Below are positions 8,277 through 15,159 of a stretch of 44,046 nucleotides of DNA, piece by piece (position 1 is the first letter of the stretch; each line of letters opens with the position of its first letter). The stretch is from Coriobacteriaceae bacterium (GTDB lineage: Bacteria; Actinomycetota; Coriobacteriia; Coriobacteriales; Coriobacteriaceae): the NCBI GenBank assembly GCA_902362275.1, contig CABIWB010000002.1:168706-212751 (forward strand), written 5' to 3'. Made by a program: the position numbers and the translations under genes. Under the pieces are notes generated by a model. It was given only the letters and a program-made list of their open reading frames with translations, was not told where the DNA came from and did no database searches.

Positions 8277-9680
8277 GTGGTCTTCGCCCCCCAGGGAAAA
8301 CATACGCTGTCGCACCGCGTTTTTGTGACGATCTTTGTCTGCGCCATGGCGGTTATCGTGGCGTTTACGGTGCTGGGTGCGTTCTTTGTGCAAAACACTT
8401 TGGCGGATGCCACGAGTGCCAATCTGGCGCAGGAGACCGAGCTCATTGCTGCCGCCCTCGACGAGCAGCAGGAGCCCATTCCGTTCTTGCGAAGCCTCGA
8501 TCGTGAGGATCTTCGTATCACGCTGATCAATAAGGACGGATCTGTTGCCTACGACAACGAGGTGTCGCCTTCCACACTGCCCAACCATGGCGATCGCCCC
8601 GAGGTCATCGAGGCCTTTGAGAGTGGTTCGGGTTCCGCGGAGCGCGCAAGCTCTACACTCGACGAGATTATGCTGTATCGCGCCGTTACCCTTGATAACG
8701 GCCAGGTCGTTCGCTTGGCGCAGGCCCAGCCTGGCGTTGCGGCGATTTTGCTGTCGATGCTGGCGCCGATGCTGCTTATCGCAGCAGCGGGTGCAGTACT
8801 CTCGTTTTTTATGGCGCGCCGTGAGTCCCGTGCCATCATCGCGCCGTTGCAAGAGGTGGATTTGGATCACCCACGCCGTAGCTATGAGCACGCCTATGCC
8901 GAGATGGTCCCCATGCTTGAGCGTATCGAGTCGCAGCGCCAGGAACTCAAGCGCCAAATGGCGGTGCTAGCGGACAACGACCGCATGCGCCGCGAGTTCA
9001 CGGCGAATATCACCCATGAGCTCAAGACGCCGCTTACGGCGATTTCGGGCTATGCCGAGCTCATCGCAAACGGCATGGTCGAGGGCGAGGATGACCTGCG
9101 CAACTTTGGCGGTCGCATCTATCGCGAGGCGGGCCGCTTGGCAGCGCTTGTCAACGACATCCTTACGCTGTCTAACTTGGACGAGGCCGAGCGTGCCACT
9201 GAGGGCGAGGCGGTGCCCATTGGGTCCACGGAGCCCATTGAGCTCTCGCGTGCCATCTACGCGGTTGAGCAGCGTCTTGAACAGGTCGCCCGTCAGGCGA
9301 ATGTGACGATAAGTCATGAGGCCAAGCCTGTGGTCATCGAAGGCGTGTCGCGCTTGATTGACGAGCTCATCTATAATCTGGCAAGCAACGCCATCCGCTA
9401 CAATCGACCCGGCGGTACGGTTACGCTGCAGTGCGGCACCAACGACGAAGGCCATCCGTTCCTCGCGGTCGCCGACACGGGAATCGGTATCGCGCCTGAA
9501 GAACAGGGCAAGGTATTTGAGCGGTTCTATCGCGTGGACAAGAGTAGGTCCAAGGTACGCGGCGGAACCGGTCTGGGGCTTGCCATTGTCAAGCATGCGG
9601 CCCTGTATCATCACGCCACGCTCGATCTGTCGAGCGAGTTGGGCGTGGGGACCACCATTACGGTGACGTTTCCCATATAG
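8277..9680 (+). CDS. Sensor histidine kinase, PhoR-like
   Basis: 467 residues from a GTG start with GGAGGAG (8263-8269) inside the end of the regulator gene. Two transmembrane segments (~15-38 and ~155-180) enclose an extracytoplasmic domain of ~115 residues. H247 in THELKTPL is the phosphorylation site; N-box LIYNLASNAIRYN, G1 DTGIGIA, F-box VFERFYRVD and G2 GGTGLGLAIVK follow. Gene order pstB-regulator-kinase supports a PhoR role. A hairpin with weak T-tail ends the operon (9727-9760). Confidence 0.92.
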   Translation: MVFAPQGKHTLSHRVFVTIFVCAMAVIVAFTVLGAFFVQNTLADATSANLAQETELIAAALDEQQEPIPFLRSLDREDLRITLINKDGSVAYDNEVSPSTLPNHGDRPEVIEAFESGSGSAERASSTLDEIMLYRAVTLDNGQVVRLAQAQPGVAAILLSMLAPMLLIAAAGAVLSFFMARRESRAIIAPLQEVDLDHPRRSYEHAYAEMVPMLERIESQRQELKRQMAVLADNDRMRREFTANITHELKTPLTAISGYAELIANGMVEGEDDLRNFGGRIYREAGRLAALVNDILTLSNLDEAERATEGEAVPIGSTEPIELSRAIYAVEQRLEQVARQANVTISHEAKPVVIEGVSRLIDELIYNLASNAIRYNRPGGTVTLQCGTNDEGHPFLAVADTGIGIAPEEQGKVFERFYRVDKSRSKVRGGTGLGLAIVKHAALYHHATLDLSSELGVGTTITVTFPI

Positions 9681-9726
9681 CAGGACGAGCCATTCGCATA
9701 GCGATACAACATAGATATTGATGCAG

Positions 9727-9760
9727 ACGCCGCATTTGACTTTCGGATGCGGCGTTGTTG
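9727..9760 (+). terminator. Probable terminator after the PhoR-like kinase
   Basis: ACGCCGCAT (9727-9735) pairs perfectly with ATGCGGCGT (9747-9755) and is followed by TTGTTG, a broken T-run. The position, 46 bases past the stop codon, fits termination of the pstB-regulator-kinase unit. Confidence 0.65.
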
Positions 9761-9896
9761 TGCAATTTTACAATTGCTTCCGACATTTTTACAGGAGAGC
9801 CTGTTTCTTATGTATAGAGTTTGGTCTCGGTAAAAAGATGCGATAACATACGGACAGTTTTGTCAATCCGAACTGGGGAAATGAAAGGCAAGCTGC

Positions 9897-10553
9897 ATGA
9901 CCCTTCTCGAACTGTTCCAGCTGCTGAAGAAGCACCTTCAGCTGGTCATTACCCTTCCGGTGGTCTGCGCGATCGCCATGGGCATCGTGTCCTTCGTTGC
10001 GATGGACAACACCTACACCGCGACGACGAGCATGTACATTCTCGCCAAGACCGACGATAGCGGTCAGATGAGCTACAACGATCTCTCGGCGAGCCAGATG
10101 CTTTCAAACGATATCGCCACGCTGCTGGATAGCGATAGCGTTAAGAGCGGTGCAGCCAATGAACTGGGCCTCACCGATCTGGATGACTACAAGGTGTCTG
10201 TTTCCTCCGAGACCACCACGCGTGTCATTACGCTTTCGGTTACCGGCACCGATGCCAAGGAGACGGCTAAGGTCGCAAAGGCCATGGCCAGCTCGGTGAG
10301 TACGGTCGCTCAGAACGTCGGCGCTGCCCAGAGCATCAACGTTATCGACGAGGCTAAGACCCCCGAAGCCCCCAGCGGTCCCAAGCGTATGCTGTACGTT
10401 GCTGTCGCGTTCCTCGCGGGCATCTTTATCGCAGTTGCCTATGTCGTTTTGGCAGACATGCTCAACACCCGCATCCGCGGTGCAGAAGAGGCAGAAGAGC
10501 TCCTGGGTATTCCCGTTGTTGGCCGAATTCCGGCTATGAAAGGTGGTAAATAG
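9897..10553 (+). CDS. Wzz/CpsC-like polysaccharide co-polymerase, BY-kinase adaptor
   Basis: A 218-residue membrane protein with two transmembrane helices (~17-37 and ~163-185), an external domain between them and a cytoplasmic tail ending GIPVVGRIPAMKGGK. This is the Gram-positive layout in which the membrane adaptor's cytosolic tail activates a separate tyrosine kinase. ATG 9897 has a GAAAGG site. It is the first gene of a tight three-gene operon (2-base gap to the kinase). In capsule operons this protein helps set chain length; no polymerase or glycosyltransferase is adjacent here. Confidence 0.88.
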   Translation: MTLLELFQLLKKHLQLVITLPVVCAIAMGIVSFVAMDNTYTATTSMYILAKTDDSGQMSYNDLSASQMLSNDIATLLDSDSVKSGAANELGLTDLDDYKVSVSSETTTRVITLSVTGTDAKETAKVAKAMASSVSTVAQNVGAAQSINVIDEAKTPEAPSGPKRMLYVAVAFLAGIFIAVAYVVLADMLNTRIRGAEEAEELLGIPVVGRIPAMKGGK

Positions 10554-10555
10554 GC

Positions 10556-11293
10556 ATGGCTAAGGCAAAGAACACCGATAAGCTCGTTGTACAGAATGCC
10601 GCCAAGACCCTTCTGGCCAACATCCGCTTTGCGAGCGTGGACGACCCCATTCGCACCATTACCGTTACCTCCTCGATTCCCAACGAGGGCAAGTCTACGG
10701 TTTCCATTAACCTTGCTCAGGCAATCGCCACGAGCGGCAAGAGTGTCCTACTGGTCGAGGCTGATATGCGTCGCAGGTCCCTTTCCGATATGCTCGGCGT
10801 TCGTTCGCGCGGCGGACTCTATGCGGTTCTTTCCGAGCAGATCTCCATTGACCAGGCAATTGTCGAGACGGGTCAGAAGAACTTCTACTTCCTCGATGCC
10901 GAGCCGCATATTCCCAATCCTGCCGACATCATCGTCTCTCACCGCTTTGCCAAGCTGGTAAAGGCGCTTTCCGCCAAGTTCCAATACGTCATCTTCGATG
11001 CTCCTCCGGTTGGCACCTTCATCGATGCTGCCGAGATTGCCAGCCTGACCGACGGCACGCTGTTCGTGGTGCGCGAGGACTTTACCAAGCGCGAAGAGGC
11101 GCTCAACGCCATCGGTCAGCTTAAGAAGTCCGAGAAGGTCAAGCTCATCGGTACCGTCATGAACTACTGCGAGACCGAGACCAGCGAGTACTACTATTCT
11201 TACTACACCAAGGACGGTAAGAAGGTTAAGAAGGGCTCCGACGATCAGGGCACTTCCAAAAAGGGCATCTTCACCAACCGAGCAAACGTTTAG
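10556..11293 (+). CDS. Tyrosine-protein kinase, BY-kinase (CpsD/CapB type)
   Basis: A 245-residue cytoplasmic ATPase that autophosphorylates on tyrosine. Walker A SIPNEGKST (~40-48), Walker A' VLLVEAD (~64-70) and Walker B YVIFDAPP mark the BY-kinase fold. The C-terminal end carries the tyrosine cluster EYYYSYYTKDGK, the expected autophosphorylation tail, then a basic stretch. ATG 10556 has AAAGGTGG upstream. It needs the membrane protein encoded just before it for activation and the PHP phosphatase encoded just after for reversal. Confidence 0.92.
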   Translation: MAKAKNTDKLVVQNAAKTLLANIRFASVDDPIRTITVTSSIPNEGKSTVSINLAQAIATSGKSVLLVEADMRRRSLSDMLGVRSRGGLYAVLSEQISIDQAIVETGQKNFYFLDAEPHIPNPADIIVSHRFAKLVKALSAKFQYVIFDAPPVGTFIDAAEIASLTDGTLFVVREDFTKREEALNAIGQLKKSEKVKLIGTVMNYCETETSEYYYSYYTKDGKKVKKGSDDQGTSKKGIFTNRANV

Positions 11294-11310
11294 TTGATTA
11301 AGGCCGACTT

Positions 11311-11961
11311 ATGCGTGACATTCATTGCCATATCTTGCCGGGTGTAGACGACGGCGCCGCCGATCTCGATGAGAGCTTGGCGATGCTCGAGGCAGCCAAG
11401 CGGGCCGGTGTAACCAGAATCGTTTGCACTCCTCACTGCCGTGATCCCTATTTTGATTACGATAAGATGTGGGATGCCTTTGAGCTGCTGCGCGATAACG
11501 CTGACGGTTTTCCGCTTCAGATGGGCTTCGAGGTCAACCATCGAAAGCTCGTTGAGCTTGGTATCGATGCCGCGGAGCACCTGCATTTCGATGGAACCAA
11601 TGAGTTTCTGCTCGAGCTTTCGACGCATGCCGATGCGTATGCGTTTAGAGAGTACGAGAACACGATTTACGATTTGCAGTGCCGCGGTTACCAGGTGATC
11701 ATTGCTCATCCTGAGCGCTATCGCGCCGTCCAAAAGGATGTAAGCGTGGCGGAGCGCTTGGTCGATATGGGCTGCAAGCTGCAGGCTTCGGCGGACTTTA
11801 TTGCCGGCGGTCGCTTTGGTCGCGAGAAAAAGCCGGCACAGCGTCTGTTCGATCAGAACCTGTACAGCTTCATCGCGAGCGATGCCCATAACGTGGGTCA
11901 TTACGGCTGCCTGGCGAAGGCTCGCGTGAAGTTTAGCGTGCGCGGAGCTCATTTTCGCTAA
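11311..11961 (+). CDS. PHP-family protein-tyrosine phosphatase (CpsB/YwqE type)
   Basis: A 216-residue metal-dependent phosphatase that removes phosphate from the BY-kinase tail. PHP metal-binding motifs are in order: DIHCHILPGVDDGA near the N-terminus, CTPHC, AHPERY and SDAHN near the end. Length is slightly short of the ~250 residues common for this family. It lies 17 bases after the kinase gene and completes the adaptor-kinase-phosphatase trio. With no polysaccharide genes here, the system may regulate targets encoded elsewhere. Confidence 0.9.
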   Translation: MRDIHCHILPGVDDGAADLDESLAMLEAAKRAGVTRIVCTPHCRDPYFDYDKMWDAFELLRDNADGFPLQMGFEVNHRKLVELGIDAAEHLHFDGTNEFLLELSTHADAYAFREYENTIYDLQCRGYQVIIAHPERYRAVQKDVSVAERLVDMGCKLQASADFIAGGRFGREKKPAQRLFDQNLYSFIASDAHNVGHYGCLAKARVKFSVRGAHFR

Positions 11962-12000
11962 AATCTGTCCCTAACGTTCGCATTGAATGAAAGGGCAGCC

Positions 12001-12501
12001 ATGGATATCCAACTTAAGACGGGATGCTTCGATGACGCGGCGTTGGTGCGCCGCGTCGTTTTTATGGACGAGCAGGGCTACGAGAATGAGTTCGACCAGA
12101 TCGATGAGGCTTCTGACTGCATTCATGTGACGCTGTACGTGGATGGTCAACTCGCCGGTTGCTCGCGCGTGTTTCCCGAGGCGCTGGGGCGCACGGCAGA
12201 TGCAGAGGCTCCGGTGTCGCCGGCGTGCGACTTGGACGAAGGCGTCGCGGCGGGGGAGACCTACATTATGGGGCGCGTGGCCGTGCTGCCGAGCATGCGC
12301 CGTCGCGGTTTGGCGAGCAAGATTGTCGAGGCCAGTGATGCGTGCGCGCGTGATGCCGGCGCCAAGCTCATTAAGCTGCATGCTCAGGAATACGTGCTGC
12401 CGCTCTATGCCAAGGCGGGCTACGCGCAGATTGCCCCGGTGGACTACGAAGACGAGGGCCAGCCTCATGCTTGGATGGCCAAGCGCGTAGATGGCAGATA
12501 G
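12001..12501 (+). CDS. GNAT-family N-acetyltransferase
   Basis: A 166-residue single-domain acetyltransferase. The acetyl-CoA site is visible in RVAVLPSMRRRGLASKIV (core R-R-x-G-x-A-type loop) at ~99-116, followed by the motif-B strand KLHAQEYVLPLYAKAGY. ATG 12001 is preferred over the TTG at 11983 because GAAAGGG ends 6-7 bases upstream of it. The acceptor substrate cannot be told. It lies 39 bases after the phosphatase gene and could share its transcript. Confidence 0.88.
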   Translation: MDIQLKTGCFDDAALVRRVVFMDEQGYENEFDQIDEASDCIHVTLYVDGQLAGCSRVFPEALGRTADAEAPVSPACDLDEGVAAGETYIMGRVAVLPSMRRRGLASKIVEASDACARDAGAKLIKLHAQEYVLPLYAKAGYAQIAPVDYEDEGQPHAWMAKRVDGR

Positions 12502-12610
12502 GGACGCTCCTTTTCTGCCGGCATTTGGGACACTCCTTGGCAATTGGCGCATCAGGGCGTTTGGACATACAGTTTTTCGATTCCGTATGTATATATGCGC
12601 GCTAATGGGT

Positions 12611-12672
12611 TATAAAATCTAAGTCTGAACATAGCAGGTCTGCGATGCGGCTCGGGCAACCGGGCCGTTTTT
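12611..12672 (+). promoter_or_regulatory. htpG leader: -10 element and terminator-like hairpin
   Basis: TATAAAAT at 12611-12618 is a strong -10 candidate. About 30 bases later CGGCTCGG-GCAA-CCGGGCCG (12648-12667) forms an 8-bp stem with a GCAA loop and is followed directly by TTTTT. Placed between promoter and the htpG start (12703), it could act as an attenuator, or simply terminate read-through from upstream if the real promoter lies elsewhere. Confidence 0.5.
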
Positions 12673-12702
12673 GCGGACGGGGGTAGCGCGAAAGGACTGC
12701 AC

Positions 12703-14727
12703 ATGCGTCAATTTAAGACCGAGAGCAAAAAACTACTCGACCTCATGATCAACTCCATCTACACCAATAAGGAAATCTTCCTGCGCGAGCTTATCTCTAA
12801 CGCGAGCGACGCCGTCGACAAGCTCAACTTTAAGAGTCTGCAGGACCCGAGCGTCAAGCTCGACCAGGGTGACCTGGCTATTCGCGTCTCCTTTGATAAA
12901 GACGCCCGCACCATTACCATCTCGGATAACGGCATCGGCATGACCGCCGAGGAACTCGAGCGCAATCTGGGCACCATCGCCCATTCCGGCTCCGAGGAGT
13001 TTAAGACCGAGAACGCCGAGCAACAGGGCTCCGATGTCGACATCATCGGCCAGTTTGGCGTGGGCTTCTACTCTGCCTTTATGGTTGCCAGCCACGTAAA
13101 GGTTGTCAGCCGCGCCTATGGCGAGGACATCGCTCACGTGTGGGAGTCTGATGGTCTTGAGGGTTACACCATCGAAGACGGCGAGCGCGCCGAGCACGGC
13201 ACCGATGTCATCCTGACGCTGCGCGAGAACGAGAAGCTCGACGCCGACGGCGAGGCCGAGACCTACGATCGCTTCCTGACCGAGTGGGGCCTCAAGAGCC
13301 TGATTCAGCAGTACAGCAACTATGTGCGTTACCCGATCCAGATGATGGTGTCCAAGAGCCGCCAGAAGCCCAAGCCCGAGGATGCTGGCGATGACTACAC
13401 GCCCGAGTACGAGGACTACCAGGAGCTCGAGACCGTCAACTCAATGACACCGATCTGGAAAAAGCACAGCTCCGATGTTGAGCAGAAGGACTACGACGAG
13501 TTCTACAAGTCCACGTTCCACGACTTTGACAATCCGGCACGCACTATCAGCTTCCATGCCGAGGGTACGCTCGAGTACGACGCCCTGCTGTTTGTGCCGG
13601 GCCGCGCCCCGTTCGATCTGTACAGCAAGGATTACGAGAAGGGCCTGGCGCTCTACAGCTCCAACGTGCTGATTATGGAGAAGTGCGACGACCTGCTGCC
13701 CGACTACTACAACTTTGTCCGTGGCGTCGTGGATTCTGCCGACGTGTCGCTCAACATCTCGCGTGAGACGCTGCAGCAGAACCGTCAGCTCAAGGCCATC
13801 GCCAAGCGCGTGGAGAAGAAGATTACCGCCGATCTTGAGGATATGCGCGACAACGACCGCGAGGCCTACGAGAAGTTCTTTGAGAACTTTGGCCGCGGTC
13901 TTAAGTACGGCATCTACTCGAGCTATGGCATGAAGGCCGATGAGCTCGCCGACCTGCTACTGTTCTGGTCTGCCAAGGAGCAGAAGATGATTACCCTGGC
14001 CGAGTATGCCAAGGGCATGCCCGAGGATCAGAAGGCCATCTACTACGCCGCCGGCGACTCGCGTGAGCGCTTGGCCAAGATGCCCGTGGTAAAGGGCGTG
14101 CTCGACCGCGGCTATGACGTGCTGTTGCTGACGCAGGATGTGGATGAGTTCACGTTCCAGGCTATGCGTGAGTACGTTGCCGCCGATATGCCTAAGATCT
14201 ACGAGGATGGCGCTGCCCGCGAGGCTGCCGAGAAGGCCGTTTCCGACGGTGCCGAGCCCGAGGTCGAGGATCGTCACCTGGAGCTCAAGAACGTCGCGAC
14301 TGGCGATCTTGATCTGGCGACCGAGGACGAGAAGAAGGAGGCCGAGGACGCCACCAAGGAAAACGAGGACCTCTTTAGCGCTATGAAGGAGGCGCTCGGT
14401 GACAAGGTCGAGAAAGTTGCCGTCTCCGCGCGCCTGACCGATGCCCCCGCTTGCATCACCACCGAGGGTCCGCTTTCGCTCGAGATGGAGAAGGTGCTCC
14501 AGAAGGGACCCGAGGGCGCGCCCGACGGTATGCCCAAGAGCCAGCGCGTGCTCGAGCTCAACGCCAAGCACCCGGTCTTTGACAAGCTTGTCGCTGCCCA
14601 GAAGGCAGGCGACGCCGACAAGATCAAGCAGTACTCCGGTCTGCTCTATGACCAGGCTCTGCTGGTCGAGGGCATTCTGCCCGAGGATCCCGTTGCCTTC
14701 GCGGCGGCTGTCTGCGAGCTTATGTAG
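12703..14727 (+). CDS. htpG: Molecular chaperone HtpG (Hsp90)
   Basis: A 674-residue ATP-dependent homodimeric chaperone of the cytosol. The N-terminal GHKL ATPase is clear: NKEIFLRELISNASDA (~22-37), DNGIGM (75-80) and GQFGVGFYSAF (116-126). The middle domain includes the conserved NISRETLQQNRQLKAI stretch with the catalytic-loop Arg. An acidic, Lys/Glu-rich linker (~535-560) precedes the dimerisation domain. The length is somewhat above the ~625 residues of enteric HtpG. ATG 12703 has GAAAGGA upstream. Structured element A copy 1 begins just past the stop codon. Confidence 0.96.
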   Translation: MRQFKTESKKLLDLMINSIYTNKEIFLRELISNASDAVDKLNFKSLQDPSVKLDQGDLAIRVSFDKDARTITISDNGIGMTAEELERNLGTIAHSGSEEFKTENAEQQGSDVDIIGQFGVGFYSAFMVASHVKVVSRAYGEDIAHVWESDGLEGYTIEDGERAEHGTDVILTLRENEKLDADGEAETYDRFLTEWGLKSLIQQYSNYVRYPIQMMVSKSRQKPKPEDAGDDYTPEYEDYQELETVNSMTPIWKKHSSDVEQKDYDEFYKSTFHDFDNPARTISFHAEGTLEYDALLFVPGRAPFDLYSKDYEKGLALYSSNVLIMEKCDDLLPDYYNFVRGVVDSADVSLNISRETLQQNRQLKAIAKRVEKKITADLEDMRDNDREAYEKFFENFGRGLKYGIYSSYGMKADELADLLLFWSAKEQKMITLAEYAKGMPEDQKAIYYAAGDSRERLAKMPVVKGVLDRGYDVLLLTQDVDEFTFQAMREYVAADMPKIYEDGAAREAAEKAVSDGAEPEVEDRHLELKNVATGDLDLATEDEKKEAEDATKENEDLFSAMKEALGDKVEKVAVSARLTDAPACITTEGPLSLEMEKVLQKGPEGAPDGMPKSQRVLELNAKHPVFDKLVAAQKAGDADKIKQYSGLLYDQALLVEGILPEDPVAFAAAVCELM

Positions 14728-14731
14728 TTTG

Positions 14732-14873
14732 GTAGTTACGCGGTTCTACGAACCGCGTAACTACTCGACGCTGCAAACGCCCCTAAGCGGCAATCTGACG
14801 TTCAATCGTCGGTCGCGTACCGCGAAGTACGCTTCCCTCCTCTTTCACGTCACCTTGCTCGCTTAGGGGCGTT
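14732..14873 (-). ncRNA. Structured element A, copy 1 (candidate RNA or folded repeat)
   Basis: Minus strand, 5' to 3': outer stem AACGCCCCTAAGCG/CGCTTAGGGGCGTT (14 bp, perfect; 14860-14873 with 14776-14789); box AAGGTGACGTGAAA (14856-14843); an inner hairpin built on GCGTAC/GTACGC; box TTGAACGTCAGATTG (14805-14791); linker with GCAGCGTCG; a second 14-bp hairpin (14764-14732) whose apex reads TTCGTAGAA. TGACGT in box 1 can pair with ACGTCA in box 2. The two boxes, linker and apex recur in copy 2 (20171-20307, plus strand) while all other stems differ but stay paired. Function unknown; it is antisense to the htpG 3' flank. Confidence 0.6.
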
Positions 14874-14917
14874 TTCGCTGACTTATGCTCAACCTGCGAC
14901 GCTTTCGTGGTCCAAAG

Positions 14918-14973
14918 TAGTCATTGGGGACGTTCTTGTTTGACTAGTCGTTTAAGAACGTCCCCAATGACTA
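14918..14973. repeat. 20-bp perfect inverted repeat, REP/MITE-like
   Basis: TAGTCATTGGGGACGTTCTT (14918-14937) is repeated inverted at 14954-14973. The 16-base loop itself contains the palindrome GACTAGTC (14942-14949). Such GGGGACGTTCTT hairpins resemble the short elements associated with REP-type transposases, but no transposase is nearby. The rest of 14974-15097 is AT-rich with no gene seen. Confidence 0.65.
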
Positions 14974-15097
14974 GTTGGGTTGTTAATTTGTGCGGGTTGT
15001 GGTTTTGCGACCTGCTTAATTTAAAGATACTGTACAACTGTACGCTAACTAATCTTCGTAGTATATTGCTACCCGCAAAACTCAATACCATTGTGCT

Positions 15098-15125
15098 TTG
15101 AGACGCTAAAGCGCCCACGTACAAT
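15098..15125 (+). promoter_or_regulatory. Promoter of the YhgE/Pip gene pair
   Basis: TTGAGA (15098-15103) and TACAAT (15120-15125) are 16 bases apart. Transcription would begin near 15132, which excludes the far-upstream start codons of the open frame and supports translation from 15160 or 15175. Confidence 0.55.
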
Positions 15126-15159
15126 GGTTGTCGATAGTACGATTCGATTCAACGACAGG

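Noticed and set aside
7425..8957. 510-codon minus-strand frame across the PhoP/PhoR-like genes
   Set aside because: It spans three sense genes with recognised motifs and has no plausible start or family features.
14732..14873. Retron or IS200/IS605-type system around element A
   Set aside because: No reverse transcriptase, TnpA or TnpB is encoded in the window, so an active system of this type cannot be supported here.
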